The translations under genes and the position numbers were made by a program. The notes beneath the pieces are model-generated. The model was given only the letters and a program-made list of their open reading frames with translations. It made no database searches and had not been told where the DNA came from. Shown one piece after another: positions 50,901-63,600 of a stretch of DNA of 64,000 nt (the first letter of the stretch is position 1; each line of letters opens with the position of its first letter). This stretch comes from Centropristis striata (lineage: Eukaryota > Chordata > Actinopteri > Perciformes > Serranidae): the NCBI RefSeq assembly GCF_030273125.1, contig NC_081539.1, forward strand, positions 4,303,739 to 4,367,738, read 5' to 3'.

Positions 50901-53460
50901 CCAAGTCTGTATAAATATCAACTAAAAGTATCAATATAATATTATTTTTATAAAGTGATGATCCTGATTAAAAAATTACTGTTGTACATTTTAGAGCAAC
51001 ATGGACATTAAACAATCACAGTGAGATTCCCACACAGACAGTTGAACCTGAATTGACATCTCAGGATCTGTAGTCATTAATTGGAGTGGTGATGTCATTG
51101 CCACAATTAAGTAAGACAAGCCTACTGGTTAAATTGCAATGTGCAGCGAGCACCAGATTGTTACAAAAAACCACACTAATCCATGCTCTTCTACACATCA
51201 AACCTCCCAGTTATAAATAGTTATTTATTATTCTACACTATTTTTGATAGATTGCCAGTAACCTTGAGTGTTGGACAGACAGTCCACACGGCTAATGGCA
51301 GACTATATCACAAATGAGATCTAGTCTGGAGACCACCTATTCATTTTTCCGTAGAAGAGGTGTGGTTTACGATCATCCAGAGCCGTTTATTGGGCGCTAC
51401 GAATGTCTATCATAAGCGTCTGTACGTAGCTCTTAGCTAATCGTATCAGTTATACCAGATGACGTATGTAGAACGACAGAAAACCCCATTAGCTTAGCCG
51501 CTAACGGGGCTAGTTGGTAGATTAGGCTTTTGCCAAATCCTGTTTCTCAGCAAGGCTAAAACATCCTTTTTGTGGTGATAAAGGAGTGTAAAGCCAAACG
51601 TTGTTCTTCCATGGACACCATGCCGCCTTGCAGTTCAAAAAGAAATCAAGCGAGCAAGGCAGCATGGGCATACCCAGGCTAGCCTGGCCCCACAACAAAA
51701 GACATTTCCCTCTTACCATTCTGGTACCACATCATCTGGAAGCCAGACAGGGACACAGAATTGTCTGATCTGAAGACCACGGTGAGAGCTGAGCTGGTGG
51801 TGGTGTTGGCCGGGGGCGGGGTGTATCCACAGAAGGTACCGATGAGACGGCCTTGTGTGTTAGGTCCATCATAGAGCTAGGACAGGAATATCAAGAAGGG
51901 GGATGGGTGAAGATTTGAATACATAATCACAAAATTATGGTTTGACAAAAATACCAGGAACGCAGAACAGTATGACACCATGAACTTGGGACAATTGAAC
52001 TTTATCAGTTTCAGTTTATTAGTGATTATACTATATGGGCTGAAATATGATCCACCAGAAACTGAATTTGAATGATTTATATTTGAATTGCTTAACTTGA
52101 TTAATTGCATTAAAAAACTGAATTTGAATTGTAATTTGAAATGGAAATGAAAATGTTTTAGTTTGTAACTGAACATTCAGTTCTCACAATTCAAATTCAG
52201 TTCGCAAAATTCAACTTAAAATTTCTGCAACGAGCATCCGGGTAGTTGAGACCGAGCAATCGAGCGCAGATACACAGAGCGCCTCTTCGGCCAATCAGCA
52301 CCTCCGTTTTCTTTTGTAACATTTGTTGCCACCTGGTTGCCACTCACCACGAAACAGAGGAAGAAGTTAGACTGGTTTGACCATGTATTGGCCGAAGAGT
52401 CGCTATGGCAACCGGGTAGCAACAAATGTTACAAAAGAAAACGGAGGTGCTGATTGGCCGAAGAGGCCTCTGTCTCAACTACCTGGTTGTTCGTCGCAGA
52501 AAACTTAATTTTGTGAACTGAATTTGAATTGTGAGAACTGAACATTCAGTTCCAAACTAATAAATTAAATTTTAAGTTACAATTCAGATTCAGTTTTTCA
52601 ATGCAATGATTCTAATTGAACAATACAAATTCAAATTATGTGGTTCAAATTCAGTTTTTTAATGCAATTATTCAAGTTAAGCAATTCAAATTCAAATATA
52701 AATAATTCAAATTTAGTTTCTGGTGGCACATATTTCAGCCCATAAAAATACCAAGAACACACATTGAACTCTATCAGTTTCAGTTTATTACTGATTATAC
52801 TTACCGATTATGCTTCATTATTGTAATGCAACTTTAGTTGATATTGTTGATCTGTGTACCTTGAGGTAATCATAGTTACAACTGATGGAGGTGGCCTCCA
52901 GCTGGAAGGTAGTGAAGGTGTAGTTGACAGTGTTTCCAGTGGTGGCCTGGATGGTCCAGCTGCAGTACGAGTTTTCTGCATAGTTGTTGGGAAAGTTCAG
53001 TGACTCCAAAACTCCTCTGGGTCTGCCCGAGATAAGAATGTCACGGCATTCTGAAAACAAACACACCCAAGCACAAATACACAATGTTATAAAAAATAAT
53101 AATTTGTCAAGGAACTCAGGAAATATTTGCTGCAGTCTTATATATCAGTTTGGATAAGCAGTTTAGAATAATGAATTAATTAATTAATCATACATATCAT
53201 CAGAAAAAGAGGGTGATGACTTAATAACTTATTTTTTTTTATCTTGTTTGCTACTCTTCTCTACTCCATACTGTTTTAGTTTCAGTGTGTTCTCTTACTG
53301 GAGCTGTACGATGCAATGAATCCTCCTGCAGCAACGCTGTTGTCGGTGCGTAGTTTGACGAAGAGCTGATTGCTGGAAGAGTTGATGGTGCTGGGCAGCT
53401 GAGCACCACACAACCTGGCCAGCTCTGGAGCACTGCTGCTGTTCCCATCATACACCTGAA

Positions 53461-53496
<36 letters not shown>

Positions 53497-56400
53497 TTGT
53501 TCCCAGTGATCTAGGTTACAAAAGTCATTCCAATCTACAAATCAGATGTTCCAAGTGATTTTACTACTACTATGACAAACGTATGTACCAATTTTTGTTA
53601 CTTTACAACATTCATGTGCGAGGGGCCCAATTTTCTTCACTTTCTAGGGGGCGCCACTGAGCCCAACCATTAAAATATCACATTTTACACCAGTCTTGAT
53701 GTACGTTCAAAATGTCCCATCTTTTTAAATATGATAAAGCCTCCAAAAAGCCAATTTACTTTGAGGAGTAATAATAATAATAATAATGAAAAGTGTGATA
53801 TTCAATCCAAGATGGCCGACTTCCTGTTTGTTTTCGGGACTGGGTTCTTGAGAGTTTTTGGTGCGTCTTCCCTTGATACACATATGTACCAAATTTCGTG
53901 TGTCTACGTGAAAATATCCTATATTGTGAGGCTGTTTTGAAATTTTCGAGGGGGCGCCAGTGAGTCATTTTCCCACGTCCATTCATGCGAACATGACAAT
54001 ATGTAAATATCACGGGAGATTGATGTATATTCCAAATATGGAGAGTTTTGGAATATGATAAAGTCCCCAAAAAGGCGTTTCGTTTGCCGGACAAACGGAC
54101 CAATTACCAATGGTACCAATCTTGGAAGATGACCATCATTAGATTCTGACCAGCATCTTATGAGGAGCTACTGCAGGCTACGTATGGTTTAGGTGAGTGT
54201 GATGGCACAGTGAGGTGACTGTTTGTTCCAAACAACAATTAACAGTGTCAATGTTACAATAGCATCAGTTCTATCACAATTGGAGAGTGTTTCTTCGAAT
54301 ACCTGCAGTGATTCAACAGATATAGCCTGTCAGGTGTATCTCTCTCAATGCTCATGTTTGAGATACAACTTTTGAAATTCAATTTGTCACTGTGTCAGGT
54401 CAAGTGTTCACACTTTAAATAATCATCTTAAAACAACTGCATAGTGCACAGTACTCACAGCCAGGTAATCAAAAGAGCAGGTGGAGCTGGACTCCAGGTG
54501 GAAATCAGGGAAGGAGAGGTGGAGCTGGCTGCCCTGGCTGGTCCTGATGGTCCAGTAGCACTCAACATTAGGATGGTAGGGCAACGGGTAGTTAGGGGAG
54601 GAGAAGCCTCCAGATGCTGTCGTCAACATCCCTCCACAGCCTTGGAAATAGGAATGAAATCAAGAAAAAAAAATAATAATAAGTGATGTAGAGGTAATGT
54701 TTTATATCCAAGACTGCATTCTATCATCCTAGGAATATATCTACAGGTACATCTCAAAAAATTAGAATATCGTGAAAAAGTTCAATATTTTTTGTCAATC
54801 ATTTCAGTAAGTGAAACTCATAATTATATAGATTCATTGCACATAGAGTGAAATATTTCAAGCCTCTTCTTCTTGTAATTTTGATGATTCTGGCTTAGAG
54901 ATAATGAAAACACAAAACTCAGTGTCTGAGTTTAAAAAAAAAAAAATTGAACTTTTTCACGATATTCTAATTTTCCGAGATGTACCTATAACTTGATACT
55001 TGTTCATTTGTTTCGTTGTAATAGCCTGAAAGATACTTCAGAAAAGCTCCTTTAGCTAAACATGGTTGGCTGGGCACGCATACAAAGAGAAAATGTAAAC
55101 CAATTGACCACATTAACTGGAGCCTACAAGCCTTGGACGAACTGGACTTTGTTAGCAGTGGATTGGAAAAATAGGACATTAAGTATAAACTAATCTTGAT
55201 TTTGTTAACATTTGAAGCTAATTTTTTTTTAATTGTTCAGATTAAGAAGCTGACTTGATGATGAACAAATCGACGGTGCAGTTTTAATTCAGTGGTTTTT
55301 TAATATAACGGGAATGGTAGGAATGATTGCTTCTATAAAGTTGTAACCTTTAAAGGAACACTCCCCCGTTTTTTCATATTAAAACATGTTATTCGGTCAA
55401 GTAAGACGAGCTGATACAGACCTTTTGCGTCTCAATGCGTGCACTCAATCGCCCTGGCGCGCGGAGGTACTTGGCTAGCACTTAGCTTAGCCCAGTTCAT
55501 TCATTAGGATCCAAACAGATGGACAGTTAGAAGCGACCAAACTCCTCCACGTTTTCCCTATTTAAATACAGCTACACGAGTAGTTAAACGACCAAGTATG
55601 GCGACACAAAATAAAACGTGGCGCTTTAAAAAAAGGATAACTATAATGTATGGCGGAATAGCACTTGGGAGCACTTCGACTCGGCGCAGTAATATCACCT
55701 CAGGAGTGATGATATTACTGGAGGAGTTTGGTCGCTTCTAACTGTCCATCTGTTTGGATCCTAATGAATGAACTGGGCTAAGCTAAGTGCTAGCCAAGTG
55801 GCGCCGCGCACCAGGGCGACTGAGTGGACGCATTGAGACGTAAGAGGTCTGTATCAACTCGTCTTACTTGACCGAATAACATGTTTTAATATGAAAAAAC
55901 GGTGGAGTGTTCCTTTAAGAGCAGGCTTTACATTACAGACCAAATGTCTGGTCTGTGGTGAAGATGCTCTTTACCTTCTCTACTTTACCTGGCTAGGAGA
56001 GGGAAAAGCTTACAGTAAAAACCAAGTAGTTAACCACTCACCAGTCTCTGTGCCGTCCCAGTGGGCAGTGAATCCCGGACGTGTGATGCTGCTATCTGAG
56101 CGGAATCTAACCCAAAGGCGGTTGCTATGGGAAACCAGGACCGGAGGCCTCTGATTAGAACAGTACCGTCCAATCAGGGGAGACGTCTCAAAGCCACCAT
56201 CCCTGCAAGAGATGGTTGAAGTTCAAAACGTAAGTGGTCGTACTGAATGAAGAAAGACATGAAGGGTGCACACACAGCTCTACGGGAAAAAAATTTGCAT
56301 TTACGAGATTTAAAGTGGTGAATCTGCGAGAAAGAAGTCGCAGATTTACGAGAAAGTAGCAAAAAAAATGTTCCCGTAGATTTGCCACTTTAATCTTGTA

Positions 56401-57817
56401 AACTTTTTTCTCAAAATATTACCCTCTGGGGTTTTTTTTATACATTCCACAGTCCACATTCTGACTGTATGTAATATCCTCCAGTAACCCCTGGAATTTG
56501 CAAGTATTTCAATGAGTGCCCTATTAAGGGTTAAAAAGACAAGAAATTCTATAACCTTACCTGATTTCGATAAAGTCAAAGTTACAGTTAGGAGGGGAGC
56601 CCTCCAGGTCAAAGTTAGTGAAGTTCAGCATGATCTGCATGTTGACTTGCACAATGATCTTGAAGATGCAATCTCTGTTGTTGGGGTAGTAGGCAGGGTA
56701 GTTGGGTGAAAAGAAGGACCCCGTAGGGGCGGTGAAGGTCTCACTACAGTCTGATAAGAGAGAAAAAGATTTAAGAACAGCTTTGTAAATGGATACAAAT
56801 ATGTAATATATAGGGGCTTAGATCTGATTGAAATATCAATAAGCTTATGCAAGACCTTCAGGAGTGAAACCCTAAATATTAGCATCCCAATTCTTTAGGG
56901 ATGTATCAATCCTGAAATATATATGATGAAACTGAAAAAACAGTTTGTCTGGCCGGTTGTGTACCTGTGGTGGCATTGAATGAGACATAGTTTGCAGAGA
57001 ATCCCTCTGAAACTAAACTTGTGTCCGACACAAACAGCAGAGTCAGCACGCTGTCAGTACTGGTGATGGATGGAGGCACTGAACGCCCACAGTACCTGCA
57101 CACACACAACACCAAAGCATATGTGTATATATATCAAAGTTTTTAAAGTTACAAACAACACCCAAGCCTTTTTAGAACCTAAAATATATATACATATATG
57201 TATATTATAAATATATATATATATTATATTTAAATATAAAAATATAATTTATTATATATATGGATTCAAAACCTGAGAATATATATTAAAAGTCTGAGAA
57301 TATATATAGAAACCTGAGAATATTTATTGAAACCTGAGAATATATATATATAGAAACCTGAGAAAATATATTAAAAGTCTGAGAATATATTTTGAAGGTT
57401 TATATATATATATTCTCAGATTTCTATATATATTGTCAGACTTTTAATATATATTCTCAGATTTTCAATATACATTCTCAAGTTTCTATATACAGTATAT
57501 TCTCAGGTTTCAAAATATACTTTCAGATTTTAATATATATTGTCAGACTTTACAACAAGCATATGTGTATATATATAATAACGTTTTTAAAGTTACAAAC
57601 AACGGCCAAACCTTTTTAGAACCGGGGTTATATATATATAACCCAAGTTCTAAAATATATATATATATATACATATTTGTATATTATAAATATATATATT
57701 TTATATATAAATATAAAAATATAATATATATTCTCAGACTTCAATATATATATATATATATATTCTCAGGTTTTGAATCCATATATATAGTAATTTCCTG
57801 AACAGCATGCCATGAAA

Positions 57818-57895
<78 letters not shown>

Positions 57896-60552
57896 CTACC
57901 TGCCGATCTTGGTTCCAGTCTGCACAGTGCCATTGTCGTACACCTCCAGGTAATCAAAGTTACAGTTGACGTGGTACTCCAGGTTGAAGGAGTCAAAGGA
58001 GAGCCGGATCAGGTTGCCAGGGGTTACACTGATGAACCAGGTACAGTTGGCACCATGGGGGTAGCTGGTGGGGTGGCCAGGACTGGTGATGGTGCCTGAA
58101 GGACTGGTCAGGGTATCACCACAGCCTGGTACAGGACAAAAAACAGTCAACTATCGAGATCAAACACCTTAAAAGTAGCTTCAGAGACTCCATGACAGAG
58201 CCACAGGCATGTATATAAATGTTGGGATTGCTTAAAGATTCTTAGCCTTAACCCTTAATAGGACACTCATTGAAATACTTGCAAATTCCAAATTTCAACC
58301 CTAGAAAATATTTGAGGATTTTACATACAGCCAGAATGTGTGAAAAAAGTCATACGGACCCGGGGGAGGGGGGTAACATTTTGAGAAAAAAGTTTACGAG
58401 ATTAAAGTGGCAAATCTACGAGAAAATTTTTTGTAGATTTATGAGATTTAAAGTGGTGAATCTGCGAGAAAAAAGTTGCTTTTTTTCACTTTTTTTCTCG
58501 TAAATCTGTGACTTTTTTCACACAGATTTGCCACTTTAAATCTCTTAAATCTGCAACTTTTTTTCTTGTAGATTTGCCACTTTAATCTAGTAAATTTGCA
58601 ACTTTTTTCTCAAAATATTACCCTAACCCTAAGCCTTCGCCTGATAAAGGGTTGATGACAATAAGAACACGGCAAAGACCAAGAACAAAGCCCTGTGGAA
58701 CTCCTCATTTCTGAGAAGTGTAAGGTTTTATGTTTGTAACCACCTTTTCTAATCTAATGTGGGAGCCAATCTCTGGGGCCACAAAGCAAAGCTGCACAAT
58801 TGTGTAACACAATTGTGTAACACCTTTGTGTAACGCCGTTTCCAGCACTGTTTTCTGAGTCACGGCACCTACAACATGTACAGGGAAGTGGAGTACAACT
58901 GCCAAGTGTAGATATGAGGACACTGACGAGAGTTAGAGGACGTAAATTATTTATCTTCTTTTATGGACTAGAAGTTTCCCAAAGGTTTAGAATGTGTGTG
59001 TTGAAACACACCAGGAAATTCATAACAATCCAGTCAATTTTGAGATTTAACTTTTTGCATTTCCAGGTCTGTTTATTCACTGAGCCATGCTCCTTTTAAG
59101 GGTCATTGGTTAATACCTTCAAAACACAATAAAATATCAATAACTGCAAATCCCCCTCTGCTCCCCTCTCCCAAGGTGTCCCTCAAGGTTCAGTTCTCGG
59201 CCCCCTCCTCTTCATCCTTTACATCCTTCCTATTGGTCACATTATCCGTTGCCATGGACTCCATTTCCATTTCTTTGCAGACGACATCCAGCTCTACATT
59301 TCTACCAAAGTCACCACTCCTGCCACCCACTCTACCCTCACCAACTGCATCACTGAAATAAAATCCTGGCTCCAAACCAACATTCCCAAACTCAACAGTG
59401 AAAAATCAGAAATCATCATCATCGGTCAAAAACCAACAGATAAAAGCCGTGTGTTACTGTTACAATTTTTGCAAAAAAACAAACAACAAAACATCAGATT
59501 GTTTCTTAAATCTTCATAAATATAATAATTTTCTCACCTTCCAGGGCAGAGCCATAGGCTGCCTCGAAGCCGTGGTTGCTGACGGAGGAGTCGGTCTTGA
59601 AGCGGATGTACATAGACTTCTGAGTCGACTGGAGCCGAGGAGGCATCTGAACACCACAAAATGTTCCCAATAGAGGAGAGCTAGGAGTGGAGCCATCCCT
59701 GACCTGGAAGATGGAGGAAACATGCTCCATTATAACTCTTCCACCTCTGTATCCATATACAGTTTGTACCACACATGTAGGAAAAAAGTGGTATTTTTAT
59801 TATTGCTTTTTAGTAACATACCAACACCGATTGAATACCAATATAACCAACGTTGTTGCCATGGCGGCGTGTGGGTGGCAGCTGGTTTACAGCAGCTCTG
59901 AACTTTCTTCCCTCTTTTTAGTGTTTTTATTAGTGTTTGACTGTACTTTTTTCTTTGTGTCACATCGACACTTTAAGCAATGGTGCAGCTATGGATGTTC
60001 ATATTGATACATTCATAGTTTGCCTCTTGCTATTTTTTTCCCCAATTTTTGGTGTTGCTTCGGGAGACCCGTTCAACCTCTGCTCCGTTCTTTACTCCCG
60101 GGATTGGCTGTTACATTAGATTCAACATTCAACAGCCCTGTACCACACAGGGCTGTACCACCCTTTGAAGCTGGCATGTGCTTTCACATGTTATTGCTGT
60201 AACTGTGTACATCCCACCCTCAGCCGTCGCTGCTGCAGCTACAGATCAGGGGCCGGAACAAAATGCTTCTTAAGTGCCATTTTTTTCCCCTTAACTTTGC
60301 TCTTAAGACAAAGTTTAAGAAGATTTGGTATTCATGAAGAAATTCTTATCTTTTCTTTGTTTTTTTTCTTAACCTTCTTCTTAAGTTTTTTCCTAAAAGA
60401 GAACTTGAGAACAAATGAGATTCTTGAAAACAAAGTTATTAGATTTCTTCTCATATTTCTTTACAACTTTAAAAGAAGCCCTCAGCAGTCTGAAAACAGC
60501 TACAGTGAAAAGATAAGTATTGATATATATTTACTAGAGAGTGAGAGATAAA

Positions 60553-60610
<58 letters not shown>

Positions 60611-63600
60611 TCCAACAATTTAGTTTAATATTGACTTACTTCAACAAAGTCATAACGGCAGGAGTTTCCCTCGACATCAAATGAGAGGAAGTTGAGGGTG
60701 ACCACATAGCCCTCTGGCTGGTTAATGACCCACTCACACACCTTGTTGTGGGGATAAGAGTTGGGGTGAAAGGGAGAGCGTAACTCCCCAGTTCCAGACA
60801 AAGTACCTCCACAAGCTGGGGAGAGAAGGATATCTTGATATATTTAATGTAATTAAAATTAAAAATGTTCTAATGGGTCTATAATACACTGTGTACAAAT
60901 GTACTACTCTTTCAGACACTTCGGGCTGAAAATGTCCACTTCCAAAAAAACGCAATAAAAACTTTACAGATTAATATTTTTTCTACTTTTTTCTGCATAA
61001 ACCTCTTAAACAACTCCCGCCCTGCTCAAAACTACCAAATGTTTAAACATTTTGAGGATTTTGACCTTTTAAATGCCAGTTTGATTACATGATGTCACTG
61101 TTTTTCAAAGAAAGGGGTTTCTACATTTTAAATCTGACACTACACAAAAACTAAAAGTGCATCAAAATCAATTTTTATTCTTTATCTTTGACATGGCCAT
61201 GACTGTGATAAGAAACAATGCCCCAGCCAAAAATCATTAATTATATGGAAAATAACTACATATTGTTTTTTTTTTCCATAAAAATCAAACATTTAAAGGG
61301 TTAAAATGCCAAAAATGTTAATAATTTGGTAGTTTTGAGCAGGATGGAAGTTGTTTAAGAGGTTTATGCAGAAAAAAGTAGAAACAAATATTAATCTGTA
61401 AAGTTTTTATAGCGTTTTTCTGGAAGTGGATATTGGGCCCAGAGGGTTAAGCAATGAACATATTGATCTGATCTGATATTTCTTGCATTTTCTCAAAACA
61501 TATCACAGAGAAAACAACACATAAGCATGATGTCATTTCACATATGTGTATAAATGAGTGGGCTCTCACCAACTGTGTAGACGGCCCTGAAACCAGCCCG
61601 GCTGACTGAACTGTCAGACCTGAAACGAATCCACAGAGAGTTGGAGGACGAGAGGATGGGAGCAGGCAGGGAGCTGCCACAGTACTTCCCTATTAGAGGA
61701 TCAGTTTCCATTCTGCCATCACGAACCTGGAGAGAGAGGGTATAGAAAAAGAGGAAGTCACATCTTATCAATCAATAAATACAACACATTTATTTAAAAA
61801 AGATATATTGTTGGCTGATTTTTTGCCATATTAATGAATTAATGAATTGCTTGTTTATTTTGCCACTTTCTTTCCATTTTTCGAAGAAACAATAACATTT
61901 TAAAACATATTTCACAAAGCAAACAGTATCAAAATGTATCAAAATGTCTTTGGTAAGATATATATATAAACACGTCTTACCTCCACGTAATCAAAAGTGC
62001 AGGTGCTGTGAGATTCCACGTTCATGTCAGTGAAGTTGAGGGATACCTTCTCACCAACTGGCAACCTGATCAAATAGATACACTGGCGGTTGTGGGCGTA
62101 GTCGTTGGGCCAGTTAGGGGAGATGATGACGCCCTCACTCTCAGTGAAGGTACCTCCACAACCAGGGTCACCTGAAACACAACACATCCTATGATTAGTT
62201 CCATTACTTATTTACCTGATTATATAAAGCAGGTCACTGACACTGAATTTACAAGCTGCTTGCCTTTATAGGGTGTCATCCTTAAGGGCCACATGCTGAA
62301 ACTAGTAACTATACAAAGGGTAAAACTGAGAAAAACTGCTTTAAAGTTTTTTAATGGTTTTTAACTGGCCAGCCAAATGGGTTATAGGTAGGTAAGTTAT
62401 ATGACACTTATTTCTACATGTATTGATGATGTAATTTTTATGCTAAAAAATCATGACCGTTTATTTGACCTTTGACCCCAAAAATGTAGTTACTGCACTG
62501 GTTTTGCTTTACAATTAAAACCTTTTACAGTACTACAGTACAGTAACTATAATGTCTTCTTTCAGCTTTTATATTTTGTTTTCAGTGAATAAACATTTTC
62601 AAATTGATTGTCTTGAAAAACTATATTCAAATATGTGTGTATTTAAGAATTAATATTAAAACGTAATGTTTTATATTTATAACTTACTTTTGTACTTAAT
62701 CACTATCTAGATAATAATTTCCCTATCAAAACCTTGTCAGCTGGTGTTTTGGCATGGTGTTAATACATGGCGGTTCGATCCTACAGTCATGGTGTTCCAC
62801 AAGGTTCTGTGCTCGGCCCAGTTCCATTCACCTTATAGTATATGCTTCCTTAAGGCAGTTTTATTCGGAAACACCCCATACAATTTCAATTAATCAAGAT
62901 AAAACCAATCACTTAGCTAAACCTAAACCATGCTCGTTCCAACTCACATTTTCTACAGTAAAGATATAGTTACTCTAGATGGCATTGCCGTGCTCTCCAG
63001 CACCACTCTCAGGAATCTTGAAGTGATTGTTGATTGGGATTTGATCTTTAACTACCATATAAAATGGACTTCAAGAACTGCCTTTTTTCCACCTATGTAA
63101 CATTTTTATGATTTTTGTTTATGGTTCAACAAAAATCTGACACACACTCTATGAAAATGATGCAGATAAACTAGTCCACGCATTTTTTACTTTTAGGTTA
63201 AATTGAAATTGCAATTCCTTCTTATTAGGGCATTTTCAATAGGTCCCATAGACCTCGACCTTTGATCACCAAAACCTGATCAGTTCATCTTTGAGTCCAA
63301 GTAGACGTTTGTGCCGAATTTGAAGAAAATCCCTGAAAGTGTTCCTGTGATGTACAACATTTACATTTACATTTCCATTTAGTCATTTAGCAGACGCTTT
63401 TATCCAAAGCGACTTACAGGAAGAGTAAAAGCAAACAATCAAGGTATAGTGCAATATGAGCTATTAGTGCTAGTGACAATCAAACTTTGAGGAGTAGACT
63501 TATGTGGTCTAGGAGAGAAGATGCTCTCTGAAGAGCTGGGTCTTCAGGAGTTTTTTAAAGGTAGAGAGGGATGCCCCTGCTCTGGTAGGAACTGGTAGTG

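Noticed and set aside
59687..60551. Plus-strand frames of 106 and 128 codons in the CUB4 intron
   Set aside because: No domain, no splice context, and biased to low-complexity Phe/Leu; likely chance.
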